Below are positions 7,864 through 19,874 of a stretch of DNA of 64,000 nucleotides, piece by piece. The stretch is from Vibrio tarriae (GTDB taxonomy: Bacteria > Pseudomonadota > Gammaproteobacteria > Enterobacterales > Vibrionaceae). Within the stretch, counting starts at the first letter, position 1. The number at the start of each line of letters is the position of its first letter. The DNA lies in the NCBI RefSeq assembly GCF_002216685.1, contig NZ_CP022353.1, positions 1,922,001 to 1,986,000 on the forward strand, read 5' to 3'. A program made the position numbers and the translations under genes. The notes beneath the pieces are model-generated. The model saw only the letters and a program-made list of their open reading frames with translations. It had not been told where the DNA came from and did not search any database.

Positions 7864-9579
7864 ATGCGTACCAGTAAATATCTTCTTTCCACTCTGAAGG
7901 AGACTCCAAACGACGCAGAAGTCGTGAGCCATAAGCTCATGCTACGTGCAGGTATGATCCGTAAGCTGGCTTCAGGTCTTTATACTTGGCTGCCTACCGG
8001 TCTGCGTGTACTGCGTAAAGTCGAAACCATCGTTCGCCAAGAGATCGATAATGCTGGTGCAATCGAAACCTTGATGCCGGTGGTACAGCCGTTTGAATTG
8101 TGGGAAGAGACTGGTCGCTCTGAAAAAATGGGGCCAGAGTTGCTGCGCTTTACTGATCGCCATGAACGTCCGTTTGTATTAAGCCCAACCGCAGAAGAAG
8201 TGATCACCGCGCTCGTTCGTAATGAAGTGAACTCTTATAAGCAACTGCCACTGAACCTGTACCAAATCCAAACCAAATTCCGTGACGAGCGTCGTCCACG
8301 TTTTGGTGTGATGCGTGCGCGTGAATTCTCAATGATGGATGCTTACAGCTTCGACATCGACAAAGACGGCCTGCAAAAATCTTATGACGCGATGCACGCA
8401 GCTTACTGCAAAGCTTTCGATCGCATGGGTCTGGATTACCGTCCAGTGCTGGCAGACAGCGGTGCAATTGGTGGTAACGGTTCACAAGAGTTCCACGTTC
8501 TGGCAGAAAGCGGCGAAGATCTGATCGTATTCTCAACCGAATCGGACTACGCAGCGAACATCGAAAAAGCAGAAGCACTGGCACCAGCGACTGAAGCGGC
8601 GGCGCCAACTCAGGAAATGACGTTGGTGGATACTCCAAACGCGAAAACCATCGCGGAATTGGTTGAGCAACACGGTCTGCCAATCGAAAAAACCGTGAAA
8701 ACGCTGTTTGTAAAAGCCTCTGATGCGATCGATGCATCTATCATTGCACTGATCATCCGTGGTGATCACGAACTGAACGAAATCAAAGCAGAAAATCTGC
8801 CAGAAGTTGCCTCTCCACTGGAAATGGCCAACGAAGAAGAGATTCGTGCGTTGATCGGAGCAGGCCCTGGTTCATTAGGTCCTGTAGGCCTAAAACTGCC
8901 ATTCATCGTTGACCGTACGGTTGCAGTAATGAGCGATTTCGGCGCTGGCGCGAACATCGACGGCAAACACTACTTCGGTATCAACTGGGGTCGTGACGTT
9001 GAACTCGGCAAAGTCGAAGATCTGCGTAATGTTGTAGAAGGTGATCCAAGCCCATGTGGCAAAGGCACACTGATGCTTAAGCGCGGTATTGAAGTCGGTC
9101 ACATCTTCCAGTTGGGCACCAACTACTCTGAAAAAATGAACTGTGGCGTGCTCGATTCAAACGGTAAAAACGTCATCCTTGAGATGGGTTGTTACGGCAT
9201 CGGTGTATCTCGTGTCGTGGCTGCTGCCATCGAACAAAACCATGACGATTACGGCATCATCTGGCCAGATGCGCTAGCGCCTTTCCAAGTGGCGATTGTG
9301 CCAATGAACATGCACAAATCTGAGCGCGTTCAGGAAGCAGCAGAAAAGCTATACGCAGAATTGACTGCCGCTGGCATCGAAGTGTTGTTTGATGATCGTA
9401 AAGAGCGCCCAGGTGTTATGTTCTCAGATATGGAACTGATCGGCGTGCCACACACCATCATCATTGGTGATCGCAGCATGGATGAAGGCAACTTCGAATA
9501 CAAAAATCGTCGTAGTGGTGAAAAAGAAGCCGTGGCGATGGCATCCATCATCGACTTTATCCACGCTAAACTGGCCTAA
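7864..9579 (+). CDS. proS: proline--tRNA ligase
   Basis: Bacterial-type ProRS of 571 residues, full length. It starts [20 protein letters not shown], has class II motif 2 around [17 protein letters not shown], an inserted YbaK-like editing domain (about residues 225-405) that clears mischarged Ala-tRNA-Pro, motif 3 in [13 protein letters not shown], and a C-terminal anticodon-binding domain (about 470-571). The insertion domain marks it as the prokaryote-like rather than the archaeal form. A strong terminator follows. Confidence 0.97.
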   Translation: MRTSKYLLSTLKETPNDAEVVSHKLMLRAGMIRKLASGLYTWLPTGLRVLRKVETIVRQEIDNAGAIETLMPVVQPFELWEETGRSEKMGPELLRFTDRHERPFVLSPTAEEVITALVRNEVNSYKQLPLNLYQIQTKFRDERRPRFGVMRAREFSMMDAYSFDIDKDGLQKSYDAMHAAYCKAFDRMGLDYRPVLADSGAIGGNGSQEFHVLAESGEDLIVFSTESDYAANIEKAEALAPATEAAAPTQEMTLVDTPNAKTIAELVEQHGLPIEKTVKTLFVKASDAIDASIIALIIRGDHELNEIKAENLPEVASPLEMANEEEIRALIGAGPGSLGPVGLKLPFIVDRTVAVMSDFGAGANIDGKHYFGINWGRDVELGKVEDLRNVVEGDPSPCGKGTLMLKRGIEVGHIFQLGTNYSEKMNCGVLDSNGKNVILEMGCYGIGVSRVVAAAIEQNHDDYGIIWPDALAPFQVAIVPMNMHKSERVQEAAEKLYAELTAAGIEVLFDDRKERPGVMFSDMELIGVPHTIIIGDRSMDEGNFEYKNRRSGEKEAVAMASIIDFIHAKLA

Positions 9580-9601
9580 TTTTCGGTCACATTCACTTAC
9601 A

Positions 9602-9628
9602 AAGGCTGCCTTCGAGCAGCCTTTTTTA
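9602..9628 (+). terminator. proS terminator
   Basis: AGGCTGC-CTTCGA-GCAGCCT followed by TTTTTATT, 22 bases after the proS stop. Confidence 0.85.
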
Positions 9629-9696
9629 TTGCCCGCCATTAATACTGGATTCATTTTTCTCCCCCTACACTGAGTCAAAACCAGAGGAGATAAGCC

Positions 9697-10341
9697 ATGG
9701 ATCTTAAATCATTACTCAACCAAGCACTGAGCTCAGACCTTGTCAAAAAAGGCAGCGAGCAGTTGAAAACCTTAAGCCAAGATAAAAACCAACTCAGCAC
9801 GCTAGGAGCAGGAGCTTTAGGTGGCGGTCTGCTTGGTATGTTGCTTGGCTCTAAAAAAAGCAAAAAATGGGGCAAAAGCGCTTTAAAAGTTGGTGGAGCG
9901 GCGGCGCTCGGTGCGCTCGCCTATAAGGTCTACAACGATTGGAATGCCAATCAAAAAGGCAATACAGCACCAACCCCTTTTGATGAAAGCAATCCTCGCC
10001 ATGAGTTGATCATTTTAAAAGCGATGATCGCCGCCGCGAAAGCGGATGGACATGTCGATGAGCAGGAGATGGCACGAATCCAACAAGCGATTGATGAACT
10101 GGGCGCGGATAATCAAGTACAACAATTGGTGGAACAAGAGCTACGCAAGCCTCTGGATCCTGCTGAAATTGCTCGCTTTGCGCAAAATACAGCTCAAGCC
10201 TCTGAGCTTTATTTGGCTTCATTATTGATTGCGGATGAACAGAACTTTATGGAAAAAGCCTATCTCAACGAACTGGCTAAACAGCTCGGCTTGGATGATC
10301 AATTGGTCGCGCAACTGAACTTACAAGTTACTGGTCAGTAA
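9697..10341 (+). CDS. DUF533 / YebE-like inner-membrane protein
   Basis: Protein of 214 residues. An N-terminal helix is followed by a Gly/Ala/Leu-rich segment (about residues 30-52, GAGALGGGLLGMLLG) that may insert in the membrane, then a second Ala-rich stretch and a C-terminal TerB-like helical domain (about 100-205) with the acidic EXXDGHVDEQEM-type motif. This is the DUF533 layout of E. coli YebE, a Cpx-responsive protein of unknown function. The ATG follows an AGGAGA ribosome site. Confidence 0.8.
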   Translation: MDLKSLLNQALSSDLVKKGSEQLKTLSQDKNQLSTLGAGALGGGLLGMLLGSKKSKKWGKSALKVGGAAALGALAYKVYNDWNANQKGNTAPTPFDESNPRHELIILKAMIAAAKADGHVDEQEMARIQQAIDELGADNQVQQLVEQELRKPLDPAEIARFAQNTAQASELYLASLLIADEQNFMEKAYLNELAKQLGLDDQLVAQLNLQVTGQ

Positions 10342-10443
10342 TTAGTCAGTCATACGGATTCCTTGAGCCAACGCAAGCTGTAGGTTTGGTATTTTTCTGC
10401 TCTCAAGGTATATTGAGAGCAGTTATCATTTGAGGACACCCTG

Positions 10444-10647
10444 ATGAAAGTTTATGACTGTTGCGAACTGGTACGCGAGCTTTACGCGCAAATTGGTAGT
10501 GGTGATCAAGGCTATATTCCGCAAGCCATCAGCTGCGCTGTACGTGCATTAAACGAGATTGCGGCTGATACCGCCCTACCACTGGCAGCACGAGAAAAAG
10601 CGGCGTTTGCGGCGGCGAATTTACTGATTTCCGATTTTGAGGATTAA
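10444..10647 (+). CDS. yaeP: UPF0253 / YaeP family protein
   Basis: Protein of 67 residues, the length of the YaeP family. It contains [23 protein letters not shown] and [20 protein letters not shown], both recognisable from enteric YaeP. It is cytoplasmic and its function is unknown. The next gene begins 5 bases downstream. In E. coli yaeP lies near proS and rof, which fits this position. Confidence 0.85.
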   Translation: MKVYDCCELVRELYAQIGSGDQGYIPQAISCAVRALNEIAADTALPLAAREKAAFAAANLLISDFED

Positions 10648-10652
10648 TCACC

Positions 10653-10844
10653 ATGAATCTCGCGAATTTTGCCACTATGGATCCGATCATGCTGATGAGC
10701 ATCATTAACATGAAACTGCGTGACGACTTTGGTGGTGATCTAGATAAACTCGTCAGCTATTTCGATATTGATCGCAGCGCGTTAGAAGCTAAGTTAGCAA
10801 GCGCTGGTTTTGAATTTTTACCGCAAGTCGGCCAATTCCGCTAA
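10653..10844 (+). CDS. DUF4250 family small protein
   Basis: Protein of 63 residues: MNLANFATMDPIMLMSIINM then LDKLVSYFDIDRSALEAKLA. This matches the DUF4250 family, which looks like a small helix-turn-helix fold. It probably shares an operon with yaeP (5-base gap). Function unknown. A bidirectional terminator separates it from the convergent purL. Confidence 0.75.
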   Translation: MNLANFATMDPIMLMSIINMKLRDDFGGDLDKLVSYFDIDRSALEAKLASAGFEFLPQVGQFR

Positions 10845-10892
10845 ATCAACGGTTATCGCAAAGCGCCCTTTCAAATCGGGTCTGAAAAAACG

Positions 10893-10923
10893 AAAAAAGC
10901 GCAGAAGTTCTCTGCGCTTTTTG
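10893..10923. terminator. bidirectional terminator before purL 3' end
   Basis: AAAAAAGCGCAGA-AGTTC-TCTGCGCTTTTT, symmetrical T runs on both strands. Confidence 0.85.
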
Positions 10924-10949
10924 TTTGTCCTTAAGTTTAAGGTGCCTAC

Positions 10950-13900
10950 TTAACCAAGGTATTTACGGGCATTTTGGAACATACGCATCCAAGCGCCATT
11001 CTCACCCCAGTTATCAGGGTGCCACGAGTTGGCGACGGTACGGAATACACGCTCAGGGTGCGGCATCATAATCGTCACACGACCATCTTGAGTGGTTAAA
11101 CCGGTAATCGCATTCGGTGAACCGTTCGGGTTGCTTGGGTAAGCTTGGGTTGGCTGACCAAAGTTATCCACGAAACGAATCGCTACGGTGCCAGATTGCT
11201 CAATTGCCGCCAGATGCTGAGCATCACGCACTTCCACACGACCTTCACCATGAGAAACCGCAATCGGCATTCTTGAGCCCGCCATCTCGCTAAAGAACAG
11301 CGATGGTGATTTTTGCACTTCGACCAAGCTAAAGCGTGCTTCAAAACGATCCGACTCGTTACGCACAAAACGTGGCCACAGCTCTGCGCCCGGGATCAAA
11401 TCACGCAGGTTAGACAGCATTTGACAGCCGTTACACACCCCAAGTGAGAAAGTATCTTTACGTTGGAAGAATTGCTCAAACTGCTCACGCGCTTGGGCGT
11501 TAAACAGAATCGATTTCGCCCAACCTTCGCCCGCCCCCAGTACGTCACCGTAAGAGAAGCCACCACAAGCCACCAGACCTTGGTAAGCATCGAGCACGGT
11601 TTGCCCAGTCAGAATGTCGCTCATATGCACATCAACCGCATCAAAACCAGCGCGGTCAAACGCTGCCGCCATCTCAACATGTGAGTTGACGCCTTGCTCA
11701 CGCAAAATCGCCATTTTCGGACGCACACCTTTGGCGATGTAAGGCGCAGCAACGTCGGCTTGCACATCGTAAGTTAACTTCGCATTCAAGCCCGGGTCAC
11801 GGTTATCTTGTTTGGCCGCAAACTCTTGATCGGCACACACCGAGTTATCACGCAGCGCTTGCATCTTATGGGTCATTTCCGCCCAGATGGTGCGCAGCTC
11901 AGTACGAGAACGCTCAATCAAGACTTCTTCACCACAAGTGATCAGCAGACGATCGGATGCTTCTACTTCACCAATCACGTGAGCACACGCATCTAAGCCA
12001 TGGGCGGCAAGCGTTGCCAGAACGGCATTCAGCTCATCATTTTTCACCTGAATCACAGCGCCAAGCTCTTCATTGAACAGTGCCACCAGTGCATCATCAC
12101 CCAAGGTTTCAATATTGGCTTTAATACCACAGTGACCCGCAAAGGCCATTTCCGCCAACGTCACCAATAAACCGCCGTCACCTTTGTCGTGGTAAGCCAC
12201 CAGCTTGTCGTTACGCACCAGCGTTTGTACTGCATCAAAAAAGCCTTTGAGCTGCGCCGCGTTATCCACATCAGCCGGCTTATCACCCAACTGTTTGTAC
12301 ACTTGCGCCAATGCGGTTGCGCCAAGACGATTTTGACCATTACCCAAGTCAATCAAGATTAAGCTTGTCTCACCAAGGTCAGTACGCAGTTGTGGGGTCA
12401 CGGTCTTGCGAATGTCTTCCACACGTGCGAAAGCGGTGATGATGAGTGACAGCGGCGAAGTCACTTCTTTCTGCTCACCATTTTCCTGCCACTTAGTTTT
12501 CATCGACATCGAGTCTTTACCGACTGGGATAGTGATACCCAGTGCTGGACAAAGCTCTTCACCGACCGCTTTCACTGCTTCATACAGACCAGCATCTTCA
12601 CCCGGATGGCCCGCTGGTGACATCCAGTTCGCAGAGAGTTTGATACGTTTCAGATCGCCAATATCGGTTGCGGCAATGTTGGTAATGGCTTCACCGACCG
12701 CTAAACGTGCAGAGGCACCGAAATCCAACAGCGCAACTGGGGTACGCTCCCCCATCGACATGGCTTCGCCGTGGTAAGAATCAAAACTCGCGGCCGTTAC
12801 CGCGCAGTTTGCGACAGGAACTTGCCATGGACCGACCATTTGATCCCGCGCGACTAAGCCAGTCACTGAGCGGTCACCGATGGTGATCAGGAACGTTTTT
12901 TCTGCTACTGCCGGTAAACGCAGTACGCGATCCACCGCTTCATTGAGCTCAATACCAGAACGCTCTAGCGCTGGGCTTGAAACTTTCAGCGTGCTCGCTT
13001 CACGATGCATTTTCGGCGGCTTACCCAGCAGAATATCCATCGGCATATCAATCGGCGTGTTAGCAAAGTGGCTGTCTTCCAGCGTCAAATGGCGCTCTTC
13101 GGTCGCTTCACCCACTACAGCATAAGGGGCGCGCTCACGCTGGCAAATCGCATCAAACAGCGGCATATCTTCCACTGCAACCGCCAGCACATAACGCTCT
13201 TGCGATTCGTTACACCAGATTTCTAATGGGCTCATGCCCGGCTCATCATTCGGCACATTGCGCAGTTGGAATTTACCACCGCGATCGCCGTCATTCACCA
13301 GCTCAGGCAGTGCGTTAGAGATACCGCCCGCGCCCACATCGTGGATAAAGGCGATTGGGTTTTTGTCACCAAGCTGCCAGCAGCGGTCAATCACTTCCTG
13401 ACAACGGCGCTCCATCTCAGGGTTTTCACGCTGCACAGAAGCAAAATCCAGATCTTCAGCAGACTGGCCAGAAGCCATCGAAGAGGCTGCGCCACCACCG
13501 AGACCAATGTTCATCGCAGGACCACCGAGCACGATCAGTTTTGCCCCCACAGGGATCTCTTTCTTCTGAATATGTTCGGCGCGAATGTTGCCCATACCGC
13601 CGGCAATCATGATCGGCTTGTGATAACCACGCACCTCTTCACCGGCATGTGAGGTCACTTTTTCTTCATAAGTGCGGAAATACCCAAGTAGGTTCGGGCG
13701 ACCAAATTCGTTGTTGAACGCCGCGCCGCCAAGTGGCCCTTCCAGCATGATATCCAGCGCATTCACAATACGGCTTGGCTTACCAAAATCGCTTTCCCAT
13801 GGCTGTTCAAAACCGGGAATACGCAAGTTCGAGGTGGTAAAGCCCACCAAGCCCGCTTTAGGCTTGCCGCCAATACCGGTTGCGCCTTCATCACGAATTT

Positions 13901-14843
13901 CACCGCCAGAGCCCGTTGAAGCCCCCGGCCAAGGCGAAATCGCAGTTGGGTGGTTATGCGTTTCCACTTTCATCAGAATGTGGGCATCTTCATGGTGATA
14001 AGAGTACTGACGGCTCTCGGGGTCGGGGAAGAAACGGCCAACCGTCGAGCCAGTCATTACCGCGGCATTATCTTTATAAGCCGAAAGCACATAATCCGGC
14101 GTCTGTTCAAAGGTGTTTTTGATCATCTTGAACAGTGACTTGTCTTGCTTAACCCCATCAATCGTCCAATCGGCGTTGAAAATCTTGTGGCGGCAGTGCT
14201 CTGAGTTCGCCTGCGCAAACATCATGAGTTCAATGTCGTTAGGATTACGCCCCAGTTTAGTGAAGCTCTCAACCAGATAATCAATTTCATCTTCCGCCAA
14301 TGCCAGACCAAGGGAAACGTTTGCCTCTTCAAGCGCACGACGACCGTCCGCTAACACATCGACCTGACTCATCGGTGCAGGTTCCGCCACGCTGAACAGT
14401 TGCTGGGCATCGGTGAGTTCTGCGAATACGACTTCCATCATGCGATCGTGTAGCAAGGCTTTTAGAGTGACAACTTGAGCTTCGGTAAGCGGCATTTCTG
14501 TCTCAACATAATAAGCCGTACCGCGCTCAAGACGCTTGATACTGCGTAAACCACAGTTGTGTGCAATATCGGTGGCTTTAGAAGACCAAGGTGAGATGGT
14601 ACCCGGACGCGGCGTGACCAATAACAGTAAACCTTGCGGTTCATGTTCTTGGATCGTTGGACCGTAAGTGAGCAGTTTTTCGAGCTTTTCCAACTCTTGC
14701 GGATTGAGCTCTGCCTTGAGATCGGCAAAGTGCATAAACTCGGCGTAAATGCCTGTCACTGGGAGGTGTTGTTCACGACACGCGGTGAGGAGCTTGTTAA
14801 CACGAAACTCTGAAAGAGCTGGGGAGCCACGCAAAATTCTCAT
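10950..14843 (-). CDS. purL: phosphoribosylformylglycinamidine synthase
   Basis: Full-length large-form FGAM synthase of 1297 residues, converting FGAR, glutamine and ATP to FGAM in purine synthesis. An N-terminal PurS-like domain (about 1-140) is followed by a linker, two AIRS-type ATP-binding repeats (for example [14 protein letters not shown] and [18 protein letters not shown]) and a C-terminal glutaminase domain (about 1040-1297) with the nucleophile in GVCNGCQML and the HGEGR/HPERVFR segments. Single-gene purL with a fused amidotransferase is the gamma-proteobacterial form. A PurR box and a good promoter lie upstream. Confidence 0.97.
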   Translation of the reverse strand: MRILRGSPALSEFRVNKLLTACREQHLPVTGIYAEFMHFADLKAELNPQELEKLEKLLTYGPTIQEHEPQGLLLLVTPRPGTISPWSSKATDIAHNCGLRSIKRLERGTAYYVETEMPLTEAQVVTLKALLHDRMMEVVFAELTDAQQLFSVAEPAPMSQVDVLADGRRALEEANVSLGLALAEDEIDYLVESFTKLGRNPNDIELMMFAQANSEHCRHKIFNADWTIDGVKQDKSLFKMIKNTFEQTPDYVLSAYKDNAAVMTGSTVGRFFPDPESRQYSYHHEDAHILMKVETHNHPTAISPWPGASTGSGGEIRDEGATGIGGKPKAGLVGFTTSNLRIPGFEQPWESDFGKPSRIVNALDIMLEGPLGGAAFNNEFGRPNLLGYFRTYEEKVTSHAGEEVRGYHKPIMIAGGMGNIRAEHIQKKEIPVGAKLIVLGGPAMNIGLGGGAASSMASGQSAEDLDFASVQRENPEMERRCQEVIDRCWQLGDKNPIAFIHDVGAGGISNALPELVNDGDRGGKFQLRNVPNDEPGMSPLEIWCNESQERYVLAVAVEDMPLFDAICQRERAPYAVVGEATEERHLTLEDSHFANTPIDMPMDILLGKPPKMHREASTLKVSSPALERSGIELNEAVDRVLRLPAVAEKTFLITIGDRSVTGLVARDQMVGPWQVPVANCAVTAASFDSYHGEAMSMGERTPVALLDFGASARLAVGEAITNIAATDIGDLKRIKLSANWMSPAGHPGEDAGLYEAVKAVGEELCPALGITIPVGKDSMSMKTKWQENGEQKEVTSPLSLIITAFARVEDIRKTVTPQLRTDLGETSLILIDLGNGQNRLGATALAQVYKQLGDKPADVDNAAQLKGFFDAVQTLVRNDKLVAYHDKGDGGLLVTLAEMAFAGHCGIKANIETLGDDALVALFNEELGAVIQVKNDELNAVLATLAAHGLDACAHVIGEVEASDRLLITCGEEVLIERSRTELRTIWAEMTHKMQALRDNSVCADQEFAAKQDNRDPGLNAKLTYDVQADVAAPYIAKGVRPKMAILREQGVNSHVEMAAAFDRAGFDAVDVHMSDILTGQTVLDAYQGLVACGGFSYGDVLGAGEGWAKSILFNAQAREQFEQFFQRKDTFSLGVCNGCQMLSNLRDLIPGAELWPRFVRNESDRFEARFSLVEVQKSPSLFFSEMAGSRMPIAVSHGEGRVEVRDAQHLAAIEQSGTVAIRFVDNFGQPTQAYPSNPNGSPNAITGLTTQDGRVTIMMPHPERVFRTVANSWHPDNWGENGAWMRMFQNARKYLG

Positions 14844-14962
14844 GTGCTTAGGTCTCTATGTCCAATTGATTGAGGTGTAATTGGCATAAACTCTTTCAAA
14901 TACAGAACATTAAACTCTATTTGTTGAATGTATGCCGATTTCACCTCTACTAATGGCTGCGC

Positions 14963-14991
14963 ATTATAGAGGATTTCTTTTTGTGACGTAA
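14963..14991 (-). promoter_or_regulatory. purL: purL promoter
   Basis: On the minus strand: TTACGT (14986-14991), a 17-base spacer, then a perfect TATAAT (14963-14968). The 5' leader to the purL ATG would be about 115 bases. Confidence 0.7.
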
Positions 14992-14997
14992 CACCAA

Positions 14998-15013
14998 AAG
15001 CAACCGTTTGCGT
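14998..15013. promoter_or_regulatory. PurR operator upstream of purL
   Basis: AAGCAACCGTTTGCGT differs at two positions from the purine operator ACGCAAACGTTTGCGT and abuts the -35 region of the purL promoter, as expected for repression by PurR with hypoxanthine or guanine. Confidence 0.75.
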
Positions 15014-15152
15014 CATTTTTTTCGTTAATTTTGAGTTACGACCCATTTGCACAAATCTTCGAGCAAAATGACAGCTTAATCAGTGAGGACTTTGCCAAAA
15101 CCAGCGCCTTTGATATAAAGGCATCTGTCTTGATGAGAGAAAACCCAAATTG

Positions 15153-16745
15153 ATGACTCCTTTTGCTTATAAATTCCCCGTTCGCGCACTCTGGCTAGGC
15201 CTATTAAGCCTGCTCTTAGTCGGTTGCCAAATCGACTCAGAGCCCAAAAGCGAGCTAGAGAAAATTCGTGAACGTGGTGTTTTACGCGTCGGTACTCTCA
15301 ACAACCCCCTCTCCTATTACATCGGCCCTGATGGTCCAACGGGATTGGATTACGAGTTAGCCCGCGAATTTGCCAAAGAGCTTGGCGTAAAATTGGAAAT
15401 GAAGCCGGCATACCGCCTATCTAGCCTGTTTCCTGCCTTAAAAAACGGCGAAGTGGACATCATTGCCGCCGGCTTAAGCCAATCCGAACAGCGACTTAAG
15501 GATTTTCGTGCCGGGCCTGCTTATTATTACGTCTCACAGCAAGTGGTCTATAAAAAAGGTGACTGGCGACCACGCAGCTTCAAACAGTTGGTCGAACGTC
15601 AGCAAGCCTTATTAAAGGACAATCCTGAATTATCCTTTTTCAGCGTGGTGGACGACTCACATTTTGAGCACACCTTGCTAGCCAAACAGCAGAAATACCC
15701 CGATTTTCAATTTCACGTCGACAGCAATTCCGATGTGAATGACTTACTGAAAAAGGTCTCACAAGGCGAGTTACTGTTTACTATGGCCGACTCTGTTGAG
15801 GTGTCGCTTTCTCAACGCATCTATCCTGAACTGGCAGCGGCATTTGAATTAACCGAAGATCAGCCGATCTCATGGTTTATCCGCCGTTCCGACGATGAAA
15901 GTCTGTATGCCTTAATGATTGAATTCTTTGGCAATCTCAAGCAATCGGGCTATTTGGCGTCTTTGGAAGAAAAATACATCGGCCATATCGGTGCCTTTGA
16001 TTATGTCGATACCCGCGCCTTTATTCGCGCGCTGGATACTCGATTACCTCGATGGACACCTCTCTTTCAAAAGTACTCGGCAGAGTTTGATTGGCGCTTA
16101 GTTGCAGCGCTTGCGTATCAGGAATCGCACTGGAATCCGTACGCAAAATCGCCCACAGGTGTCCGTGGTTTGATGATGTTGACACTTCCAACCGCGCGCA
16201 GCGTAGGGGTAAGCGATCGCCTCGATCCAGAACAGTCGATTCGTGGCGGTGTGGAATACCTGCGGCGTATGATGGAACGCGTTCCTGATTCGATTTCCGA
16301 ACATGAAAAAATTTGGTTTGCCTTAGCCTCTTACAACATTGGCTACGGACATATGATGGATGCGCGGCGCTTAACCAAAAGCCAAGGCGCAGATCCTGAC
16401 TCATGGGCGGATGTGAAAGATCGCCTGCCGCAGTTACAGCAGAAAAAATATTTCACTCAAACCCGCTATGGTTATGCGCGTGGCGATGAGGCACGCAGCT
16501 ATGTAGAAAACATCCGCCGTTACTACCAAAGCATCATCGGCCATCTTGAGCAGCGTCAATTGGCGACAGGCGATGAAAGCATTGAAGATCTTGCCGTGAT
16601 TGCTCTTGATGACGAGTTTTTCAATGAAGAAACCAGCCGTGAAGCTTTGGATGAAGAAGCGGTAACACTCGAATCTGATTCACTTGAAAGTAGTGAATCT
16701 AGCGCCGAGCCATCTGCCAAGCCATCCACTGAGAGCAAAAATTAG
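15153..16745 (+). CDS. mltF: membrane-bound lytic murein transglycosylase F
   Basis: Lipoprotein of 530 residues. A signal peptide ends in the lipobox LLVGC (Cys25), followed by a periplasmic amino-acid-binding-like domain (about 40-270, DGPTGLDYELAREFAKELGV) and a lysozyme-like SLT domain (about 290-460) with catalytic Glu in ALAYQESHW (residue 324) and SPTGVRGLMMLT. The tail after about 480 is unusually acidic and Ser/Glu-rich. MltF cleaves peptidoglycan to anhydromuropeptides at the outer membrane. The frame opens with a TTG one codon earlier; ATG at 15153 is preferred. It lies next to purL and tadA, as in E. coli. Confidence 0.93.
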   Translation: MTPFAYKFPVRALWLGLLSLLLVGCQIDSEPKSELEKIRERGVLRVGTLNNPLSYYIGPDGPTGLDYELAREFAKELGVKLEMKPAYRLSSLFPALKNGEVDIIAAGLSQSEQRLKDFRAGPAYYYVSQQVVYKKGDWRPRSFKQLVERQQALLKDNPELSFFSVVDDSHFEHTLLAKQQKYPDFQFHVDSNSDVNDLLKKVSQGELLFTMADSVEVSLSQRIYPELAAAFELTEDQPISWFIRRSDDESLYALMIEFFGNLKQSGYLASLEEKYIGHIGAFDYVDTRAFIRALDTRLPRWTPLFQKYSAEFDWRLVAALAYQESHWNPYAKSPTGVRGLMMLTLPTARSVGVSDRLDPEQSIRGGVEYLRRMMERVPDSISEHEKIWFALASYNIGYGHMMDARRLTKSQGADPDSWADVKDRLPQLQQKKYFTQTRYGYARGDEARSYVENIRRYYQSIIGHLEQRQLATGDESIEDLAVIALDDEFFNEETSREALDEEAVTLESDSLESSESSAEPSAKPSTESKN

Positions 16746-16790
16746 CCACTTGATTTTTAGGAAGAAAACACGTAAATCAATGTGTGAATT

Positions 16791-16860
16791 AAATCGCTTT
16801 CCTGTTGTCAGAAACAGGTAACATTCCAATGCAATAATAAAGCAGATCGATAAGCGATTT
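16791..16860 (+). other. structured RNA region ahead of the small basic ORF
   Basis: AAATCGCTT (16791-16799) can pair with AAGCGATTT (16852-16860), enclosing a second hairpin CCTGTT (16801-16806) / AACAGG (16813-16818). Nine bases later comes a terminator-like hairpin. This could be a leader or an independent small RNA. Confidence 0.4.
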
Positions 16861-16868
16861 ATTAGGTT

Positions 16869-16896
16869 CCCTGACGTTAAGTAGTCAGGGTTTTTA
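16869..16896 (+). terminator. terminator or attenuator after mltF
   Basis: CCCTGAC-GTTAAGTA-GTCAGGG followed by TTTTTAT. It lies between mltF and the 43-residue ORF whose ATG is 28 bases further on. Confidence 0.75.
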
Positions 16897-16923
16897 TGTC
16901 AGTCAGTCGTAGGAGGGTGTTTT

Positions 16924-17055
16924 ATGTTGAGACGTAAACGTCAATCAAAACTCCTGAACAAAACCGTATCCGCTAACCGCAGACGCCGTATGCTGGCCAA
17001 TAGCAAGAAAAAAGTCTTGGCTCGTCACCGTGCGTTCGTCCAGTTAAGCTGCTAG
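16924..17055 (+). CDS. small highly basic protein, 43 residues
   Basis: ATG at 16924 is preceded by a near-perfect ribosome site (GTAGGAGGG, 6-7 bases upstream) and opens a 43-residue frame: MLRRKRQSKLLNKTVSANRR, then RRMLANSKKKVLARHRAFVQ and LSC. About 17 of 43 residues are Arg or Lys, with no hydrophobic segment. This suggests a nucleic-acid or ribosome-associated protein, but I do not recognise the family. The strong ribosome site and the terminator hairpins on both sides argue that it is real and separately transcribed. Confidence 0.65.
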   Translation: MLRRKRQSKLLNKTVSANRRRRMLANSKKKVLARHRAFVQLSC

Positions 17056-17068
17056 ATACCACTCGAAT

Positions 17069-17094
17069 GGCAAACATCATTGTCGATGTTTGCC
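17069..17094. terminator. hairpin between the small basic ORF and tadA
   Basis: GGCAAACATC-ATTGTC-GATGTTTGCC, a 10-base-pair stem between convergent genes. The T run is weak on both sides. Confidence 0.55.
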
Positions 17095-17100
17095 AAAGAT

Positions 17101-17619
17101 TTACTTCTTTTCTTTCCTTTCCGCATCCCGTTTCGCTTTGATCTCTTTTCTTCGACGCTGGAAAAATGCTTGTAGCTGAGCTCGGCATTCCTCTTCCAAA
17201 AGCCCTTTCTCAACCGTCGCGTAGTGGTAAGCCGCTTGGCTGCTAAACAGATTTATCACCGTTCCCGCCGCGCCCGCTTTCAAATCTGGCGCGCCATACA
17301 CAATACGTTTTACCCGACTATGCAACAGTGCTCCTGCACACATGGGGCAAGGTTCCAGTGTGACATACAAGGTGGTATCGAGTAGTCGATAGTTATTCAG
17401 CGCTTTCCCTGCTTTTCGAATCACTTCAATTTCCGCATGCGCAGTTGCATCATGATGCGTAATAGAACAATTCCAGCCTTCTGCAATGATTTGCCCATCT
17501 CGAACCAACACAGCTCCAACAGGGACTTCTCCCAGTTCCTCTGCTTGAGCAGCTAACGCAATGGCTCGGCGCATAAATTGCTCATCGAGAAGGGAAAATG
17601 ATGGGAATTTCTCTGCCAT
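17101..17619 (-). CDS. tadA: tRNA adenosine(34) deaminase
   Basis: TadA of 172 residues, which converts A34 to inosine in the tRNA-Arg(ACG) wobble position. The zinc-dependent deaminase signature is complete: HAE at residues 61-63 (His61, catalytic Glu63) and PCPMCAGAL with Cys91 and Cys94. The C-terminal tail is Lys/Arg/Glu-rich. It neighbours mltF as in enteric bacteria. Confidence 0.95.
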   Translation of the reverse strand: MAEKFPSFSLLDEQFMRRAIALAAQAEELGEVPVGAVLVRDGQIIAEGWNCSITHHDATAHAEIEVIRKAGKALNNYRLLDTTLYVTLEPCPMCAGALLHSRVKRIVYGAPDLKAGAAGTVINLFSSQAAYHYATVEKGLLEEECRAQLQAFFQRRRKEIKAKRDAERKEKK

Positions 17620-17655
17620 GTTTACCTCTATCGTCTAGGGCGGAAATTATAACGG

Positions 17656-18540
17656 TTAATCGGAGGTACATAAATGCTGTGCCAAATACTCAACCAGTAA
17701 ACGAACTTTTGGTGATAAATGTCGATTGTGCGGATAGAGAGCCCAAACTCCTTCACGATCATCTCGGAAATGAACCAATACTTCGATAAGCCGGCCGGAG
17801 CTCAGATGCTCATCAACGTAATAATCGGGCAACTGAACTAAGCCAATCCCTTTTAATGCAGCATCCAATAAAACAACGCCGCTAGAACAACGAATTCGCC
17901 CATTCACTTTGACAGTGCGACCTTGTTGATTTTCTTTAAAACGCCAATGATCGTGCGTACCAACTAAGCAATTGTGCGAAGACAAATCCGATAAAGTGTG
18001 GGGCATACCGTGTTGTGCAAAATAGTCTGGTGTTGCACAAACATGAAGGTGTCGGTCGTTCAATCGACGGGCTATGGAACTGGAATCTTCAAGTTGGCCA
18101 AGGCGAATCGCGACATCCACTCCTTGCTCAATCAAATCAAGTTTTTGGTTGTTGAGTACCAGTTCCAAATCAATTTTGGGGTAGAGCAACAGAAAATCAT
18201 TCAACAAGGGGGCAATTTTTTGCTCACCATAAGTGACTGGTGCTGTGATTCTTAATTTGCCTTGAGGAGTCTCCTGCATTTGTGTCACAGCAAGTTCGGC
18301 TTGATGAAGCCCTTCTAATAGACTACGACAATGTTGAAAATAGATCAGCCCCGCTTCAGTCAATGAGACCTTTCTTGTAGAACGCAACAACAGCTTCACA
18401 CCTAAACGATCTTCCAATTGGCCGACTCGTCGACTCACATTAGCTACAGAAGTTTCAAGGCGCGTCGCAGCAAGAGTAAAGCTGTTAGTTTCAGCCACTG
18501 CAACAAACTCATTCACACCTTCCCAATGAATATTCGCCAT
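17656..18540 (-). CDS. LysR-family transcriptional regulator
   Basis: Regulator of 294 residues with an N-terminal winged helix-turn-helix (about 5-65: FVAVAETNSFTLAATRLETSVANVSRRVGQLE) and a C-terminal effector-binding domain. It is divergent from frmA with 152 bases between the starts, the usual arrangement for a LysR regulator controlling the adjacent operon. E. coli frmAB is instead governed by the CsoR-type FrmR, so LysR control of formaldehyde detoxification is an inference from position. The effector is unknown. Confidence 0.85.
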   Translation of the reverse strand: MANIHWEGVNEFVAVAETNSFTLAATRLETSVANVSRRVGQLEDRLGVKLLLRSTRKVSLTEAGLIYFQHCRSLLEGLHQAELAVTQMQETPQGKLRITAPVTYGEQKIAPLLNDFLLLYPKIDLELVLNNQKLDLIEQGVDVAIRLGQLEDSSSIARRLNDRHLHVCATPDYFAQHGMPHTLSDLSSHNCLVGTHDHWRFKENQQGRTVKVNGRIRCSSGVVLLDAALKGIGLVQLPDYYVDEHLSSGRLIEVLVHFRDDREGVWALYPHNRHLSPKVRLLVEYLAQHLCTSD

Positions 18541-18680
18541 TACATCACTACCTCACTTGCATTATTACAATTTAGTAAAAGTAATTATCAATTAAACAGG
18601 ATTATAAACCAAATTGAAATAACTATACTAAACCTCATCGTTCGGTGTGTAGATAAACCTCCGCTTAGTTAGACAATTAA

Positions 18681-19823
<1,143 letters not shown>

Positions 19824-19874
19824 ATTATTAATAAACAGTAGATTGGCGAGCTCATGCTCGCCAAAGGAGTCTGC

